Part shown: positions 1 through 13,147 of the stretch, in pieces
Numbering within the stretch: the stretch's first letter is position 1
How the letters are laid out: every line of letters starts with the position of its first letter
The notes under the pieces: generated by a model
Told to the model about the DNA's origin: nothing
Seen by the model: the letters and a program-made list of their open reading frames with translations, nothing else
The model's database searches: none
Origin: Globodera rostochiensis
Lineage: Eukaryota; Nematoda; Chromadorea; Rhabditida; Heteroderidae
DNA: 64,000 nt
Assembly (NCBI GenBank): GCA_018350325.1
Contig: JAEVLN010000003.1
Coordinates: forward strand, 1,013,985 to 1,077,984
Direction of reading: 5' to 3'
Made by a program: the position numbers and the translations under genes

Positions 1-689
1 CCCCCCGGGTAGTCCAATTAACAATCCTCGGGGAGAGGATATCGGCCATCTCAGGAGGCTGGGCATGTGAAGGTCTAAAGTTGCCGCCCTAGGGGCTGTT
101 TTTAGGGTTCCAACTGCCGGGGTTGGTGAGGGTGGAAATGATTGGTGAGAAGATTTAGGCCTCCGTCGTCGTTTCACTTCACCACCACCACCCCTCCCTT
201 CCCCAAACCTTTTCGCCCGAGGGGAATGACGAGACGAGAGACAGGTTGGAGGAGTAATGCTAATTGAGTGAAGAGAGTGTGCAAGATGAGAGAGTGCCAG
301 ACAGATGGAGGGATGGGTGAAAAGAGTATGGCAAATTGAGAGAAGGAGAGAAGCAGGAGACAACGGTTAGGTGAAAACATCCGCCTACGCTTCCCAATGG
401 CGGGAGTCTTTTAGGACAGCAGCCACCCCCGAAGAAAGATAAATTGGTCCGGAAAGAAGTAGAGGCCGGACCGGAATCAGATTGGATCAGCACAGAGAAA
501 GAGATAATGGCGATCAAAGAGAGTGCTGCTGATCAGACAACATGACTATGCTCTCTGACCACGCCATCGTCCTTCTGCTGGCAAATGTGCAGGAGAAAAT
601 GGATAGTAACGTATGAGCATTAAGAGAGTGATCAGAGAAAGCATAAGCTTAATGATTATAGAAAATCATTAACAGTGATAGAGATAAGT

Positions 690-870
690 CATTACAGAGT
701 GATCAGAGATGGGAAGGCCGAGAGAGTGACAGAGATGGGAAGGCCGAGAGAGTGATCAGAGATGGGAAGGCCGAGAGAGTGACAGAGATGGGAAGGCCGA
801 GAGAGTGATCAGAGATGGGTAGGCCGAGAGAGTGATCAGAGATGGGAGCGGACAGAGCGATCAGAGATGG
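690..870. repeat. Tandem repeat, GATCAGAGATGGGAAGGCCGAGAGAGT-type units
   Basis: About six degenerate copies of a 25-27 bp unit lie head to tail. Each combines GAGAGTGA(TCA)GAGATGGG with AAGGCCGA; some copies lack the TCA and one has TAGG in place of AAGG. On the minus strand the units stay open and read as repeats of PISDHSLGL, but there is no sign of a gene around them. Confidence 0.85.
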
Positions 871-1854
871 GAAGGTGGAGAGCGTGAGAGGACAGCAGCA
901 GTGGCGGGATAATGTGTGTAACTTTAGCCTTTGCACACAGCGCCATAAGACATAGGTCCATTCAAGAGCTTTCAACAAGCTTTTCCTCCTCATTCATCGA
1001 CGGTTGGTTGGATGTGTGTGTGGTGAAAAGCTGCAAATGCTGCCACGGGAGGGTTGGTTGGTTGGTTGGTTGTGGGATGATTAGTGAAAATGGACTGACG
1101 ATGAATGAACAACAAACAGCAGGTGGATTTATAGAGATTTGTGAGATTTGGGGAGACTGAGTGGCCATTGGGCTAATAACTTTTCGACGGATGTTTGTGA
1201 ATGAGTTTGAAAATATGCTTTACGGAGATGCCTTTAGAACCGAGTTTGAAAATGCGAAAATTTGATGCCGTAAGATTAAAAAAGGCCGAGGATTTCTTGC
1301 ATAAAACCCGGGGTAACCAGCCAGAGCTTGAGGTTTCAGCCTCATTTTGTTGTTTTTTGAGAGGCCGATGAAGCCAAATCTGGCTACCTAAATCTTACTT
1401 TTTCTGTACTTTAAATTAAAGTAGAGCGGGATCGGGATTTTAAGGAAATCTCGGGATCGGATTAAATACCGGGATTTACAAGGAAAAGTAAATAAATCTT
1501 AAAAAAGGCTTGTGAAATTTTTTCTGCACAAACGCGTCTTGAGGGATAATTAGCCTAATATATTTCACTTGAAATGACCGACCGTTTTTATTTACTTAAA
1601 TATTGAAAAAGCTTGCAAATTAATTAAAAAATGTATCGGGCATTTAATTACTTCTCTGATTATCGGAAATTATTTTCCCAAATCACGTTACAGTACTCCC
1701 AATGGACGGTCAGTGCCATTTGTTGTGCCATCCGCCCGTAGCTCATCGGAGAAAAGTCTGCAAAGCTTGGCCGTCTTTTGGTTTTTGTAGGAGAATTTTG
1801 TGCGCTATTTAGCCCTCAAGACGTTTTTTTGCAGAAATGTTACAAGTCCTCAGG

Positions 1855-2003
1855 GATTTTTTTTCCAAAATGACCCAATAAAATGAAAATTTTCTGTGCC
1901 TATTTTGGCATATTTTGCTAAGTTTTGTGCCTATTTTGGGAGTTTTTAGTGTCTATTTTAGGCGCCTATTTTGCGTTTTTAGTGCCTGAAAATGCCATCC
2001 CTA
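1855..2003. mobile_element. Degenerate hAT-like MITE, GCCTATTTTGG family
   Basis: The left end starts CAGGGAT and the right end finishes in a CATCCCTA-type inverted partner. Between them lie repeated GTGCCTATTTTGG and TTAGGCGCCTATTTTGC blocks. The same blocks occur in the better preserved element at 62,922-63,117, so the two are copies of one family. No clean target-site duplication was found for this copy. Confidence 0.5.
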
Positions 2004-5000
2004 CATAAAGGGGAAGTTTCAGCCCCAAAAAAGACATTTCAGTCCTAAAAGAGAATTTAAGTCCCCAAAAGGCAGTCCAAATCTCGCTTTATTCCACTTT
2101 AAAACCGGTCTAATTTTGAGCTTGGATTTTTCGTTGTCTTAAAATTGCCTTTTTGACAAAACGGAAGCTGGGTGAAGCTAGAAGAACAAATTTTAAAAAT
2201 TTAAATTTAAAAATTTTCATATTTTTTAAATAAAACTTCAACAATTTTACCCTTGAAATCGAAATCTTCCCCTAACATTTCTGTGCTTATTCCTCTCAAA
2301 GAAAAGCAAATTGTTTTGCATTGTGCCGCCGTTCTCTCCGCCTCTTCAGACACGCTTTAAACAAATTGCGAATGAAGCCTCTTCAGACATGCCTTTAAGC
2401 AATTTTTGGACGTAATCGCCTCTAAAATGCTCTCAGACAGTTTTTACGAGTTTCTGCTGATCTAATAACCAGATTTGCGCTTTGATCAGGTTTTGCTTTT
2501 GATCGGAAAGATTCCGGAATCCAAACTGTGCCCACACCAAAAATCCCCTTCTCTCCAGATCACCATACATATACACACAAACACACACACACACACCCAC
2601 ACAGATTAAAGCCTTTATTCAAATTCGATCGATCCCGCGCTTGATCAGCAGCGCGGAGGAGCATTTTGCCCGTCCGTCAGGTTGGCGCTGGCCCGCCACG
2701 CGGTGTTGCGCGTGCGCGCGCTTGCGCGGGCGGTGTCGTCACCGACGACGGGGCGATGATGGCGCGACCAGTTTTTGCACTCACGACCAATCCCCCACTC
2801 CCCACCCCCTCAACCGTTGACGACGTCGGTCGGTCGGTCGGTCGGCTGGCAGATCATCGGCTGGCTGGCTGCAGCAGAGTGGACACCACCACCATCTCCA
2901 CCAACCACACTTTCCTGCTGCAGCAGCTGGCTTGGGAAGAATCGGATCCGGTCTGGAGCGCCCAGACAGACGACGACGACGACCATGATGATGATGATGA
3001 TGGGGGGGGGGGTTGATGGTGGTGTTTGGTGTTTGCTCGGCTCCTCTCCCCCCCCCCACCCCCCGCCAGACCCCCTATAGATCCATCCTCTTCCAACCGC
3101 CAAATTGGATGGATTCGGATGGGACGGACTCCTTCCCACCGCTGCCCATAGACGGAGGAGGAGGAGGAGGAGGGGGAGGAGTCCAGCAGGGCGATGAAGA
3201 TGATGATGATGATGATCTTTCATCCATCCCATCCAATGCATCGTCAAACATTGTGTCCCGCCCCCCGGGGGGCGGGGGCGGGGGCTGTTCGGGTCTGTCT
3301 GTCTGCAGATGAGTACAATTTGCGGACATATTATTATTAAATTGTGTGTCCCCTCCTCCTCCCCTCCTCCCCGCTACTTTTTGACACCGACGACCGATTA
3401 TGCGCCGCAACGACTGCTTCTTTTTGTTGTTGCCGGGCATCGCGCGGTCACCCGAATTTGTCCATGCGCATTTTTATGCACAAATTTAGCCTCAAATTGT
3501 GTCGAGAAAAACTTAACAATTGTAAATGAACTTCAATTTCAAAAATTTTAAGAATTTATTGGAGTTTAAAATTGTTATATAATTTTATTAACATTTTAAT
3601 GTTACTCCCGGATAATCTACCTATTTTGGAAATTTTTTAATGTGTGCCAAATTAACATAAAAAAACCCCCAAAAAATCCTTTCTCTTTCATCTGTTTTAT
3701 TGTACATTAAAGCAACAAAAAAACGTAAAAAAAGCACCCCAGACTTCTCCTTGAAATTTTTTTTGTTTTCGTTCCACTTCCCCTCGTCACGCGTATTCCG
3801 TGGCCACGAGGGGTTCACCACCCAACACACGGCGGCCCCCCCCCGACCAAACAAATCTTTTTTTTTTGTCGAAACTTGGGGGCCAACCGGTGAATGTCCC
3901 TCCCGCATTTGCAAGTCCCCCCCCCCCCCAACACGCACAACAACAGCACCAATTGTCTGTATGAAGAACAAAAAGCGCGGAGGGAATGGGAATTATGTTC
4001 AACCTGCGCAAGAAGAAAACCTGTAGGGGTCCAAAGGGGGGGGGGAGGGGGGAGGGGGCTAGACTGATCGGACTGATCGCTGGAGTGTTCCAGCAACAGC
4101 AACAGCAGCAGTCTCATTTGCTCTGCTATTTGTATTTACCGTATAATACGCGCATAAACACACAATGTGCCAAAGGAAAAAATCCACTCCCTCCCTCAAA
4201 TTTTTTAGCTGGAAACAACAACAACAATATGTACATAATGCAAATTATGAGAGGCCTGAACTGAAATGTCCATTTCAATGGGGACTCAGTTGAACACAGT
4301 CCATCTGGTCTGTGCCAAATATACAAAGCATTAAAGTTCGCCAGGATCCCCTCCAGTCGCTACGGCACCCCCCCCCCCCTCCATACCGGCTTCACATAGC
4401 ATAGAGCTTTTTTGCGGCCACAAGGCCCCCCGGGCGCCGGATTTTGTGGGTCAAAATGAAATTCTATTAAACCAAATCGCCAGTAATGATCTCTTAGATT
4501 TAAGTGTGAATTTAATGAATAAATATATTTAAGTTTCAAAAAAATTGAATTTTAAAGCAATCTTTGGTGAAATATTTTCATCATAAAACAAAAATTCAAT
4601 TTATTTTTTAAAAAACCTAAATCCGCTTTCCTTTCTTCGTATAAAACGGCGGATTTTTGTCAACCAAAATCTCTCAGCTTATCGGCAAAGGATCAAAGAC
4701 CGATGCGAACGCAAAAAATATGTCAGTTCCGTGATTTTTGCACAGCAACACATCAGTTGTTGATCATGCTTTTTTGCGTCCGCGCGCGCACATAAAAAGT
4801 GTTCCAACACGACACACCCTGAGGGTGAAATCCGCAGAGAGCGTTCAAATTTCAAGAGAAACCCCCTCGGGTGATGTCCCCCCAGGGCATGTTCATTCAT
4901 GAGAACCCTTCTCTGAGATTTTGTTATTCTCGTTAAATAACCCAGGACATTTTAATGAAACAAAAATTCCAAAAAAACAGAACAACCAAATTTAAATTTT

Positions 5001-7039
5001 AAAGTTTTTCCAACTTTCTGGCGCTTGCTTTTCCTCCTCCCTTTTTTCGGTCTCTTGATGTGCTCAATTGTAAATTTACCGCTTATCAACTTTCTTTTAC
5101 AAATTGTGCCACGCCCGCGCAGCAGCAGAGCCTCGCGCCGCTCGCTCTGGTGACCGAAGGTCAGTGGGTGTCATCCCATCAGTCCCGGGGAGCGTCATCC
5201 CCCCGGACAGGTGTCCCCGAGCCGCGTCCCCTCCCCCCCCCCCGTCCCCGCCCACCCCGTCCCCGGACAATATCGATCGATCCATCCTTCCCATTTTATG
5301 TGTCGACCGCCCGCCACCACCACCAACCACCACCACCTCCATCACAACCAATTGACCGGCGAGTAGGGGGGGGGGGGGAGGGGGGAGGGCCCGTGGCGGT
5401 CTCCCTCATGGCACAAACCCACACCCCCCCCCCTCCTCCCCCCCCCCTCCCACCACCACTTCCTCCGTTCCCGTTTCGGGGGGGGGGGGGGTTGGTAGCG
5501 TAAACCCCTGAAAATTTTGTGGAGTTTCTTGAGAAGAACGCCGCCCGCAATTCTTCTTCGTCGCCTGAAATTTGTAAATTTATGTCTCATTCACGAATTA
5601 GAAGTGTCCCCATTGAGTGCGCAATGCCAAGTCCATTTTTGTATAACTCTTATGAATTTGCATGTTCTTATGTAATACCCTGAAACATTTTTTGAAATAG
5701 GGCTGCCATTTTGAAGGATTGAATTTTGGCTGTTGTCGTTGATTAATGTTCCCCCTGGGGGGAGGGGGGGGGGCATGCGGAAGAAGGAAATTGGGATAAA
5801 ATTACCATTTTATGGAAATTTTCTTCAAAACATTCCAGCAGAAATACATCCTCCTACACATAATAATTGGTTTATTACAAATTTTAAAGCACTTTTTCGA
5901 CTTTAAATTACCAAAATTTTTGTTATTCATTCGTTTTTAATTATAAGAAGCCAAAAATATATGTATCAGCTGATTTAGAGCGTTTGTGGCTTACAATGTT
6001 TAGCTGTCTCCTCTCCTCCTCAAATATAGAAAAGCAAAAGGGGCGAAAGACTGTGGGCGAGACGGTCAGAGCGTTTGGGCAGAGACGGAGGGGAATAAAT
6101 ATTGACGGGGAAAGTGGGGGGAGGGGGGGGGGGGGGGGGGGAATGTGAACAGCAGCACCACTCTCAGCTCAGCACCACCACCACCACCACCATACAATTT
6201 TCCCCGTGGGGTGGAATGTGGTGGGAAATGTCCTTTTCAATTTCTGATAGTGCTCGCCTCAGGCAAATGTCCCCTCCGGGGATCTTCTCTGTACAGGGAG
6301 GGAGGGGGTGGGCCTTAAAAGGCTAGAGAGCAGAGAGAGAGACCGAACATTCCAAGTTCCATAATTAAGCTAATTCAAAGATGCCTTGCCTTGCATTGAG
6401 GGGAATCGAAAATCCACTCCATTTTAATGGGTTCCATTCGGTGGTTGTGAGAGTGAGTGATCTGTGTGATCGAATTTTGTTCATCTTTAATTGCAAATAA
6501 AACATTATAATTAAGGAATTTCTGACGCTTTTTGTGCTTATCAATAAAACAAAACTAAAAAGTGTGTGAATCTTCTTGGCTTTCTTGTAAAATGTTGTAA
6601 AGTTTTTGCAAGACTCCCTCCCGTCCAGAGCCCAATTTTAGTCCTTTTCCTTCACCGTCGACAATTTCCCCTTCGGGCAAAAGAAAATCCTTCATCTTTG
6701 GTCGCCCATCTGGGTGCCAGAGAAGCTAGACAAATTGCTCTATATGCTTAAGTGTGGAGGCGGGTGTGTGTCTGTCCTGTCGTCTGTTGTCTCTGGTCCA
6801 CTACGGCGACGGGACGGGAGAGGACCGTCCGTCCGTCCGTCGTCCTCCCCCGAGGGGTCGGCCGGTCCATGTGGGGGGGGGGGGGCTGGCTCACCCTCTC
6901 CCTCAAAGCGAGCAGCAGAGAGCACAAATTTTGCTTACAGCAGCAACTTGACGACGATTTCGTCGATTCCCCCCCCCACATACATATAGGTATGTACTGC
7001 CCCATGTCGTCGTCTACTTTTGTTACACACTATGAAAAA

Positions 7040-7260
7040 AGAGGGAGGGGGTGAATTCCTATCCGGAATTTCAAAAATTCCTTGACTTGGCTAGAGCTGC
7101 CTGTTCGACAAGATTCTTGAACGAAAACCCAGGAAAAAGAGGCTCTAAGGCTTACAAACCGGTGCAGTTTATCGGGGACCAAACATCAAATACTTCAAGA
7201 GCTTTAAGGCAAAATGGGCATAAAAATGGGGCACAATAAAGCCCGACGGATACAGTAGTT
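7040..7260. other. Possible fossil of coding DNA, unrecognised
   Basis: A 62-codon plus-strand frame (7,051-7,239) has less biased codon composition than its low-complexity neighbours and is followed by another open frame at 7,265-7,612. There is no start context, no convincing splice partner and no recognised family. It may be a decayed gene or transposon remnant, or chance. Confidence 0.15.
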
Positions 7261-9014
7261 TTGTATGCTCTTGTGGCATTTTTTTGTCGCGTTGTCCACG
7301 CCAATTTCAGCACCAACTCTTATGGCATTAAAAGCGCGATGTATTTTGAGATTTAAAAAAATTCGAATCGAGAAGATTTGCTTAATCGAGTTCAGATACA
7401 TACAGAGAGAGAGTGTCATCATATTCATTCACATGATTGATGCTCTCCTTAAGCCTTATGATTTCAATCGCGCTTTTATCCCTTTCTGTCGGTCGGATCA
7501 CTTCCTGAAAGAGTTCTCCCCACCCAAAAATACCCGTCAATCTGAACATGTGAATGATAGTGACACGGTCCGTAATCCACCACCATCGCCATCCGTTCCT
7601 GACACGGGATGATCCGCCCGGACGCCCACTTCGGACGGTTCTTCTACGATTTGTTCTCTCCAAAAGCTGTACATTTATATGTGTATGTGTACATCGCCGT
7701 TTTTCATTTCCTATTTAACCCTATCATATGTACACATACAATATGTACATATTCACTCACTATCAAATATATATATATTACCTATATTTGTGTGTGTACA
7801 CATATAATCTGTTCACATAAATGTCCCTCCCCCCCCCCCCCCCGCCCCTCCAGTGCTCGTGATCAGTCAGATCACCTTTCTTGTGTTGATGTGTCAATCT
7901 CGTCGGGGAGAAGAACTCTCCCCCCTCCCCTCCCCTCCCCGAAAAGAAAGATACAATTTACTTACTGTGCCCATTCATTCTCCACAATTTCTCGAATTTT
8001 ATTCATGGACGGGAAAAACGGCATTATTTAAATCAGCAAGGCGGCTCGGCTCTCATTTGTATTGTACGTTTTTAAAGAAATGTGCGATTGGATATTATGC
8101 CAAAACGTAGCGAAAATTTAAATTTTGAATTTAAAATCTTAGAAAAAAAGTCCTTTTTTTGGAATTTTAAATAATTCTTTAAGAAAAATGAAATAAAAGT
8201 CGAAAGCACTCCCCTAAAGACCGACTTTTGGGATGTTTTGTGTAACCCAAATTACGGCTATTAGTGTCTTTTTTCTTCGAGTAGTAAAATTCAATAATGA
8301 CAACCAACTCACGTCACGAGCAAATTCCTTTTTTATCAAATTTTTTATTCAGTAAATGGCCCTAAATCTTTTTTTGCGTTGATGTACTTTTTTCAGAAAA
8401 TGATGGGAGCCCTGATATTAAATGTTTAAAAAATTCTTTGGCACGAGTTGGCCGCACTTCGTATCTTAATTTTCATAAAATATGCATTTTCCTCAATTTT
8501 AAATTATTTTAAATTCCAATTAAATTTTCAAAACGAAATTGTTAAATTATTCATGTTTTTGCCAGAGACTACCTAGTTTTGTGATGCATTCGGAAAGAGT
8601 ACCAAAATTTCAATTTTTATTTTTGTAAGTCGTTTTGCTCTTGCAACTTACTATAATTGTTTTGCTTGTCAACAATTTCAAGATTCCTCAAAGAATAGAA
8701 AACGCCATTTCTTTCTCCTCTTTCATTTTTTCTTGAGCCAGCGTGCGGCATTTTTCGTGCTGCGTCATAGACACGAATGTACTGGGCGGGCAAATGATCG
8801 CTAATTGCATTTTGCTTTTTGATTGCTTAAAAAGTTGAGGCCTTATTTTGATGAAACTTTTCTATTTTTCTTTGTTATTTTTGTTTTGTTTAAGACGCTC
8901 AGCAAATTTAATGACTCAATTTTCAGCATATTTAACTATCTTCATCCTCTATATACATATTTTTATATACATATATACACACGCGTATCAACGGTCGCTA
9001 TTGCTGCTCAGTCA

Positions 9015-12000
9015 ATGGAACTAAGGGTCGGAGGTCGCTACCGTCTTGGGCGAAAAATTGGCAGCGGCTCCTTCGGCGACATTTATCTAGGTTTTTTGGG
9101 CAAAAACGCTTCATTTTTGAAAAAAAAAACTTTGTCTAGCTCGCTACTTCAAAATCGGGTTTTAGAATTGAATGGTGCCACATCATAAATTGTTTCTTAT
9201 GAATATGATATGATTTTTCAACCTTAGATTTGGATTCTACTCCAAGAAGACTCATTTCTATGCATAATGAACCTATAAAAATGATATCCATCTCAGGACG
9301 AAATGCCAACTGGTCAAAACGCCAATCAGCCAGTTGACATTTTGATCTGGCGCCTTAACTGTATTCATATCATTTCTGTTTTTTTTCTTCGAAAAATCAT
9401 ATACAACAGAATGTTCTAAATTCAGTGTTTTGAAGTATGAAAAATATATGGAGCTATTTGGGTTGCTCAATTTGAAAAACTCACCAGTTAGAAAAAAAAA
9501 TTCCAAATTTCACAGGCGAGAACATTGTGACGCACGAGGAGGTGGCGATAAAACTGGAATGTGTCAAAACAAAGCACCCTCAACTACACATCGAAGCCAA
9601 ACTGTACAAACTGATGGGCGGCGGGGTCGGCATTCCACAGGTTTGAGCAGTACTCTTTAAACCGAACAATTATAAAAAGGGTATTTGTGTGAATCGAATT
9701 AAAAAATTGCTCTAAAATTTTTGAAAATTATAAACAAATATAATTTAGGTCCGGTGGTGTGGCTACGAAGGCGAGTACAATGTGATGGTTATGGAATTGC
9801 TCGGTCCCTCACTGGAGGACTTGTTCAACTTCTGCTCCCGGAAATTCACAATGAAAACCGTGCTGCTGCTTGCCGACCAAATGGTACAAAATACTCAACA
9901 ACATTTACTTATGAAGCCTTTTTTGAACACTGAATAATTTTCAACGGTGTGTGACGTTTGGGTGTTTATAGAATAATAGGATAGGTAATTTGTACAACGG
10001 TGCTCCCATCGTTTATAATTATTTATTGTAAATATCTGTCAAAAACAATTTGTTTTGTCATGGATCTTGGGAATATTGAATTTATCTCCCCCATTTTTTT
10101 CAGCTTGCCCGGATTCACTACATCCACACAAAGGACTTCATCCATCGCGACATAAAGCCAGGTTTTGTTTAATTTGAAATGATTTTTCTGCAAATTGGTA
10201 GGGCTTTTTTGGCTGAATTAATTTGTTTTGCTTTCAGATAATTTTTTGATGGGTCTCGGCAAACGAGGCAACCTTGTCTATGTAAGTCGTTTTTTTGAAA
10301 AAAAAAATGCAATTTTTTTTTTGTTGTTTTTCAGATCATTGATTTTGGGCTTGCCAAGCGGTATCGAGAGCAGCGGACTAAGCAGCACATTCCGTACAGG
10401 GACCATAAGAATTTGACGGGTACAGCGCGTTACGCGTCCATTAACACACATTTGGGTGTTGGTCAGTTTTTTATTTTAATTTTTGATATGTTTTCAGAGT
10501 CCAGACATGGCATGGTTAGGTTAGGAAGGAAGTGTCCGCTTTAAAACTTGTCATTTTAGCCAATAGTTTTTATTTTGAAATTAAGTCGAGAAAAAAACAA
10601 CAAATTTATTTCAATTAAAATTCAAATTTAAAAATCAAATAAATTTGTAGAGCAAAGCAGGCGGGACGACGTGGAATCGTTGGGCTACGTGTTGATGTAT
10701 TTTAATCGTGGCACCCTCCCCTGGCAGGGACTGAAGGCGGCCACCAAAAAGCAGAAATATGACAAAATTTCCGAGAAGAAAATGTCCACAACGGTGGAGG
10801 AGCTGTGTGCCGGATTTCCAGGCATATTTTATGTTGGCTATATGAAATTTAAATGTGCAATTATAATTTGATTTTTGTTGTTGTTGTTTTTGAAATTTAA
10901 TATCGGCCAATTAGTCTTTTTTTTTTGTTTGTAAAATTCGGTGCTAAATTTGGTTTTTTTTTGGTTTTTTTGATTTGCATTAATTGTCGGAATTTGGGTT
11001 TGGTCCCATGTTGCCAAATTTTGGTTGTATAGTTTAAATTGCATCATTTTTAAAATTAATTTTAATTCTGTTGTGTTGCAGACGCATTTTCAAAGTACCT
11101 GACTTACTGCAAAGGGCTCGCCTTTGAGGAGGAGCCGGACTACGACTTTTTGCGCCAACTTTTCAAGCAGTTGTTCGTCCGCCAGGGCTTCACGTACGAC
11201 TACGTGTTCGACTGGAACAGCTTAATGTTTGTTTGCTTTCTTTTCATTTTTTTGTTGAAAATTTTTTCATATTTAAATTAGGAAATATTAAGATAAACCA
11301 ATTTTCGATTTTTCGCCAAAATTTAAGCTCCCGGAATTCCGATATTTTTGGACATTCTGGTAGTTACTCATAGTCAAGTCCCTAAGAATATTTTTCATAG
11401 ATGCCCAAGGGGGGGGGGGGGTCGGCTCGAGCACTGCGAGGTGCGATGTTAGGGGGGGTAGGGGTGGGGTTGCCGCGACTTCGCGTGCGATGTTGTACGC
11501 CAGAGCGCCGGCGCTCAAATGGCAAGCCAACTGAGCGCCGGCCGTTTTTTTCGCGCGTGATTTTTTCAACTACTTTTTAGGCGAGGGGGCGGGTGAGTCG
11601 GCGATGCCGATAGGCGCCGCCGAGAAAATTTTGGAATTTTTTACTCAATTTGTTAACAGATTTGCGACCGAAATTTTAAAAATTCGCTTATTTTTTGATG
11701 CTTTTTAGGAATGGGAGAGGTCCGGCGGCGCCGATAGGCGTCGCCGGGAAAATTTTTGACATTTTGGCTCAATTTGTTAAGAAAAATTGGTCCAAAATTT
11801 ACATTTGCGATGTTATTTCTCTCTTTTTTTCCCCTACGCTGAGAAAAAATTTTCTTTTTCAAAATTTTGGGATTTTGGTGCGAGGTTGTTACAGTGGGGA
11901 GTGCCCAAGTGCGGCGTTGGGGGGGGGGGGGGTCTGACCCCCCCCCTTGGGCATCTATGATATTTTTCTCTTTAAATACTTTCTTTTAATTTCATTTTAT

Positions 12001-12831
12001 AATTTCAGTTTGGCCAAAAATCATCGGCAAGTGCTCCACCATCACAACAACAATCACCATAATCACCAGCAGCAAATTCCGGGTACGAGCAGCATGCAGG
12101 GCGCGTCCAATGTGGCGGTGCCGTCCAGTTCCACTCAGCACCAACCACAGCCGCTGCATCAGTACAACAACAACAATAATAATAATAACCACCATCACAA
12201 CGGCACCGGGGCGGCGGTTGCGGCCGCACCGCCGTTTTTGATGTTGCCCGCGGGTACCACCGGGACGACAAATGCGGCGCCGACCACGACGACGACGACA
12301 GGCCATCATCAGCCGCGTCAACCGTTGCTGAATCCCCAGCTGATGCAGGTGTGGGCATGTGACGTGCGCGAATTGCTTGTTTTTGTGGTTAATTCGAAAA
12401 GGAACAAGAGAAAATGTGTAAAACGAAACATCCAAAAATCACTTTCCAAAAGCGTTGATTATTGGCCATTCCTTGCATCTAAATTGGTGGTTTTCTTTTG
12501 AAACTTTTAATCCTTTTTTAAAAAATCGGTCAAAAATATTTTATTCATTTTTTTGGGCCTTTCTGCTTCACGCCATTTTTTTAAAATTTTGGCTTTACAT
12601 TTATATTATATACTAATTAAGCAACTAAATGATTTCCTTTCCATCCACCAACAGCAAATCGCGGCGTCGGCGAGCCTTCATCAACAACAGCAGCAGCCGG
12701 CTCCCGCTGCGCACCACGGCCACCACCATCACCACCACCGCCATAATCAACATCATCACCAGCACCCGCAGCAGCAGCCGCCTCAGCAGCAGCAGCACAA
12801 CGCCAACATGAACAGTCATCCGCCGCTGTAG
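9015..12831 (+). CDS. Casein kinase 1 delta/epsilon homologue (Ser/Thr kinase)
   Basis: Ten exons: 9015-9090, 9516-9640, 9749-9883, 10104-10161, 10238-10281, 10335-10461, 10651-10821, 11082-11226, 12009-12348 and 12655-12831. They join without a phase break to give 465 codons. The start reads [25 protein letters not shown] CK1 sequence. The glycine loop is GSGSFGD, the lysine is in EVAIKLE, the catalytic loop is HRDIKPDNF and the metal-binding motif is [10 protein letters not shown]1-specific [15 protein letters not shown] and EQSRRDD follow, and the kinase core ends at YDYVFDWN. The roughly 170-residue tail is H/N/Q/T-rich and replaces the vertebrate autoinhibitory tail. CK1 delta/epsilon kinases act in developmental timing, Wnt signalling and circadian control. 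Intron 7 starts with GC (10,822). Intron 8 contains a hAT-like element. The kinase call is secure; the tail boundaries are less so. Confidence 0.93.
11396..11959. mobile_element. hAT-like non-autonomous element in CK1 intron 8
   Basis: Terminal inverted repeats CATAGATGCCCAAGGGGG and CCCCCTTGGGCATCTATG enclose 564 bp with no coding capacity. The element is flanked by a perfect 8-bp direct repeat, ATATTTTT (11,388-11,395 and 11,960-11,967). An 8-bp duplication is typical of the hAT superfamily. Internally there are two diverged copies of a GGCG(C/T)CG(C/G)CGRGAAAATTTT block. Confidence 0.85.
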
Positions 12832-13147
12832 AAATTTGTGATTCGTGATCTATAAAAATCTCAACAAATTCATTGACTCGAATTTTTGTCCTTTTCAACT
12901 AACTTTGGCGCGGGCACAACAAACAAACAAACAAATACCAACCAAATACATTATGATATGAATGCTCTGCACAACACTACCCGTAGATTTTTTTAAATTT
13001 TCACTAAGCCATCCCCACATTCTCTCTGTTGTTGTTGATCAATGCTTTTTGTTGCTGTTTTCTTTCATTTGCAAAATAAAAAAATATTATCTGGCCCCCA
13101 ATTATCGCCCGCCCTTAAGAAACGGCTTGGCGGCCACACAACTGCAG

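Larger units (their letters stand above)
1..9014. other. Gene-poor upstream region with low-complexity DNA
   Basis: No convincing exon chain was found here. Open frames at about 2,660-3,440, 5,060-5,590 and 6,700-7,060 are made of CCN, GGN, CAN and GAN repeats and are open on both strands, so they look like composition artefacts. The stretch 2,630-3,440 is markedly GC-rich and contains (GAT)n, (GGA)n, poly-C and poly-G; 3,600-8,990 alternates AT-rich DNA with poly-C/poly-G tracts. It may contain the promoter or 5' UTR of the casein kinase gene starting at 9,015, but no specific element can be supported. Confidence 0.6.

Noticed and set aside
2666..3440. His-, Pro- and Gly-rich open frames as genes
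   Set aside because: They are open on both strands because of CCN/GGN/CAN repeats and have no splice structure or conserved motif.
12005..12435. Long minus-strand frames opposite the CK1 tail
   Set aside because: They are shadows of the CAN/CAC/AAC codon repeats in CK1 exon 9.
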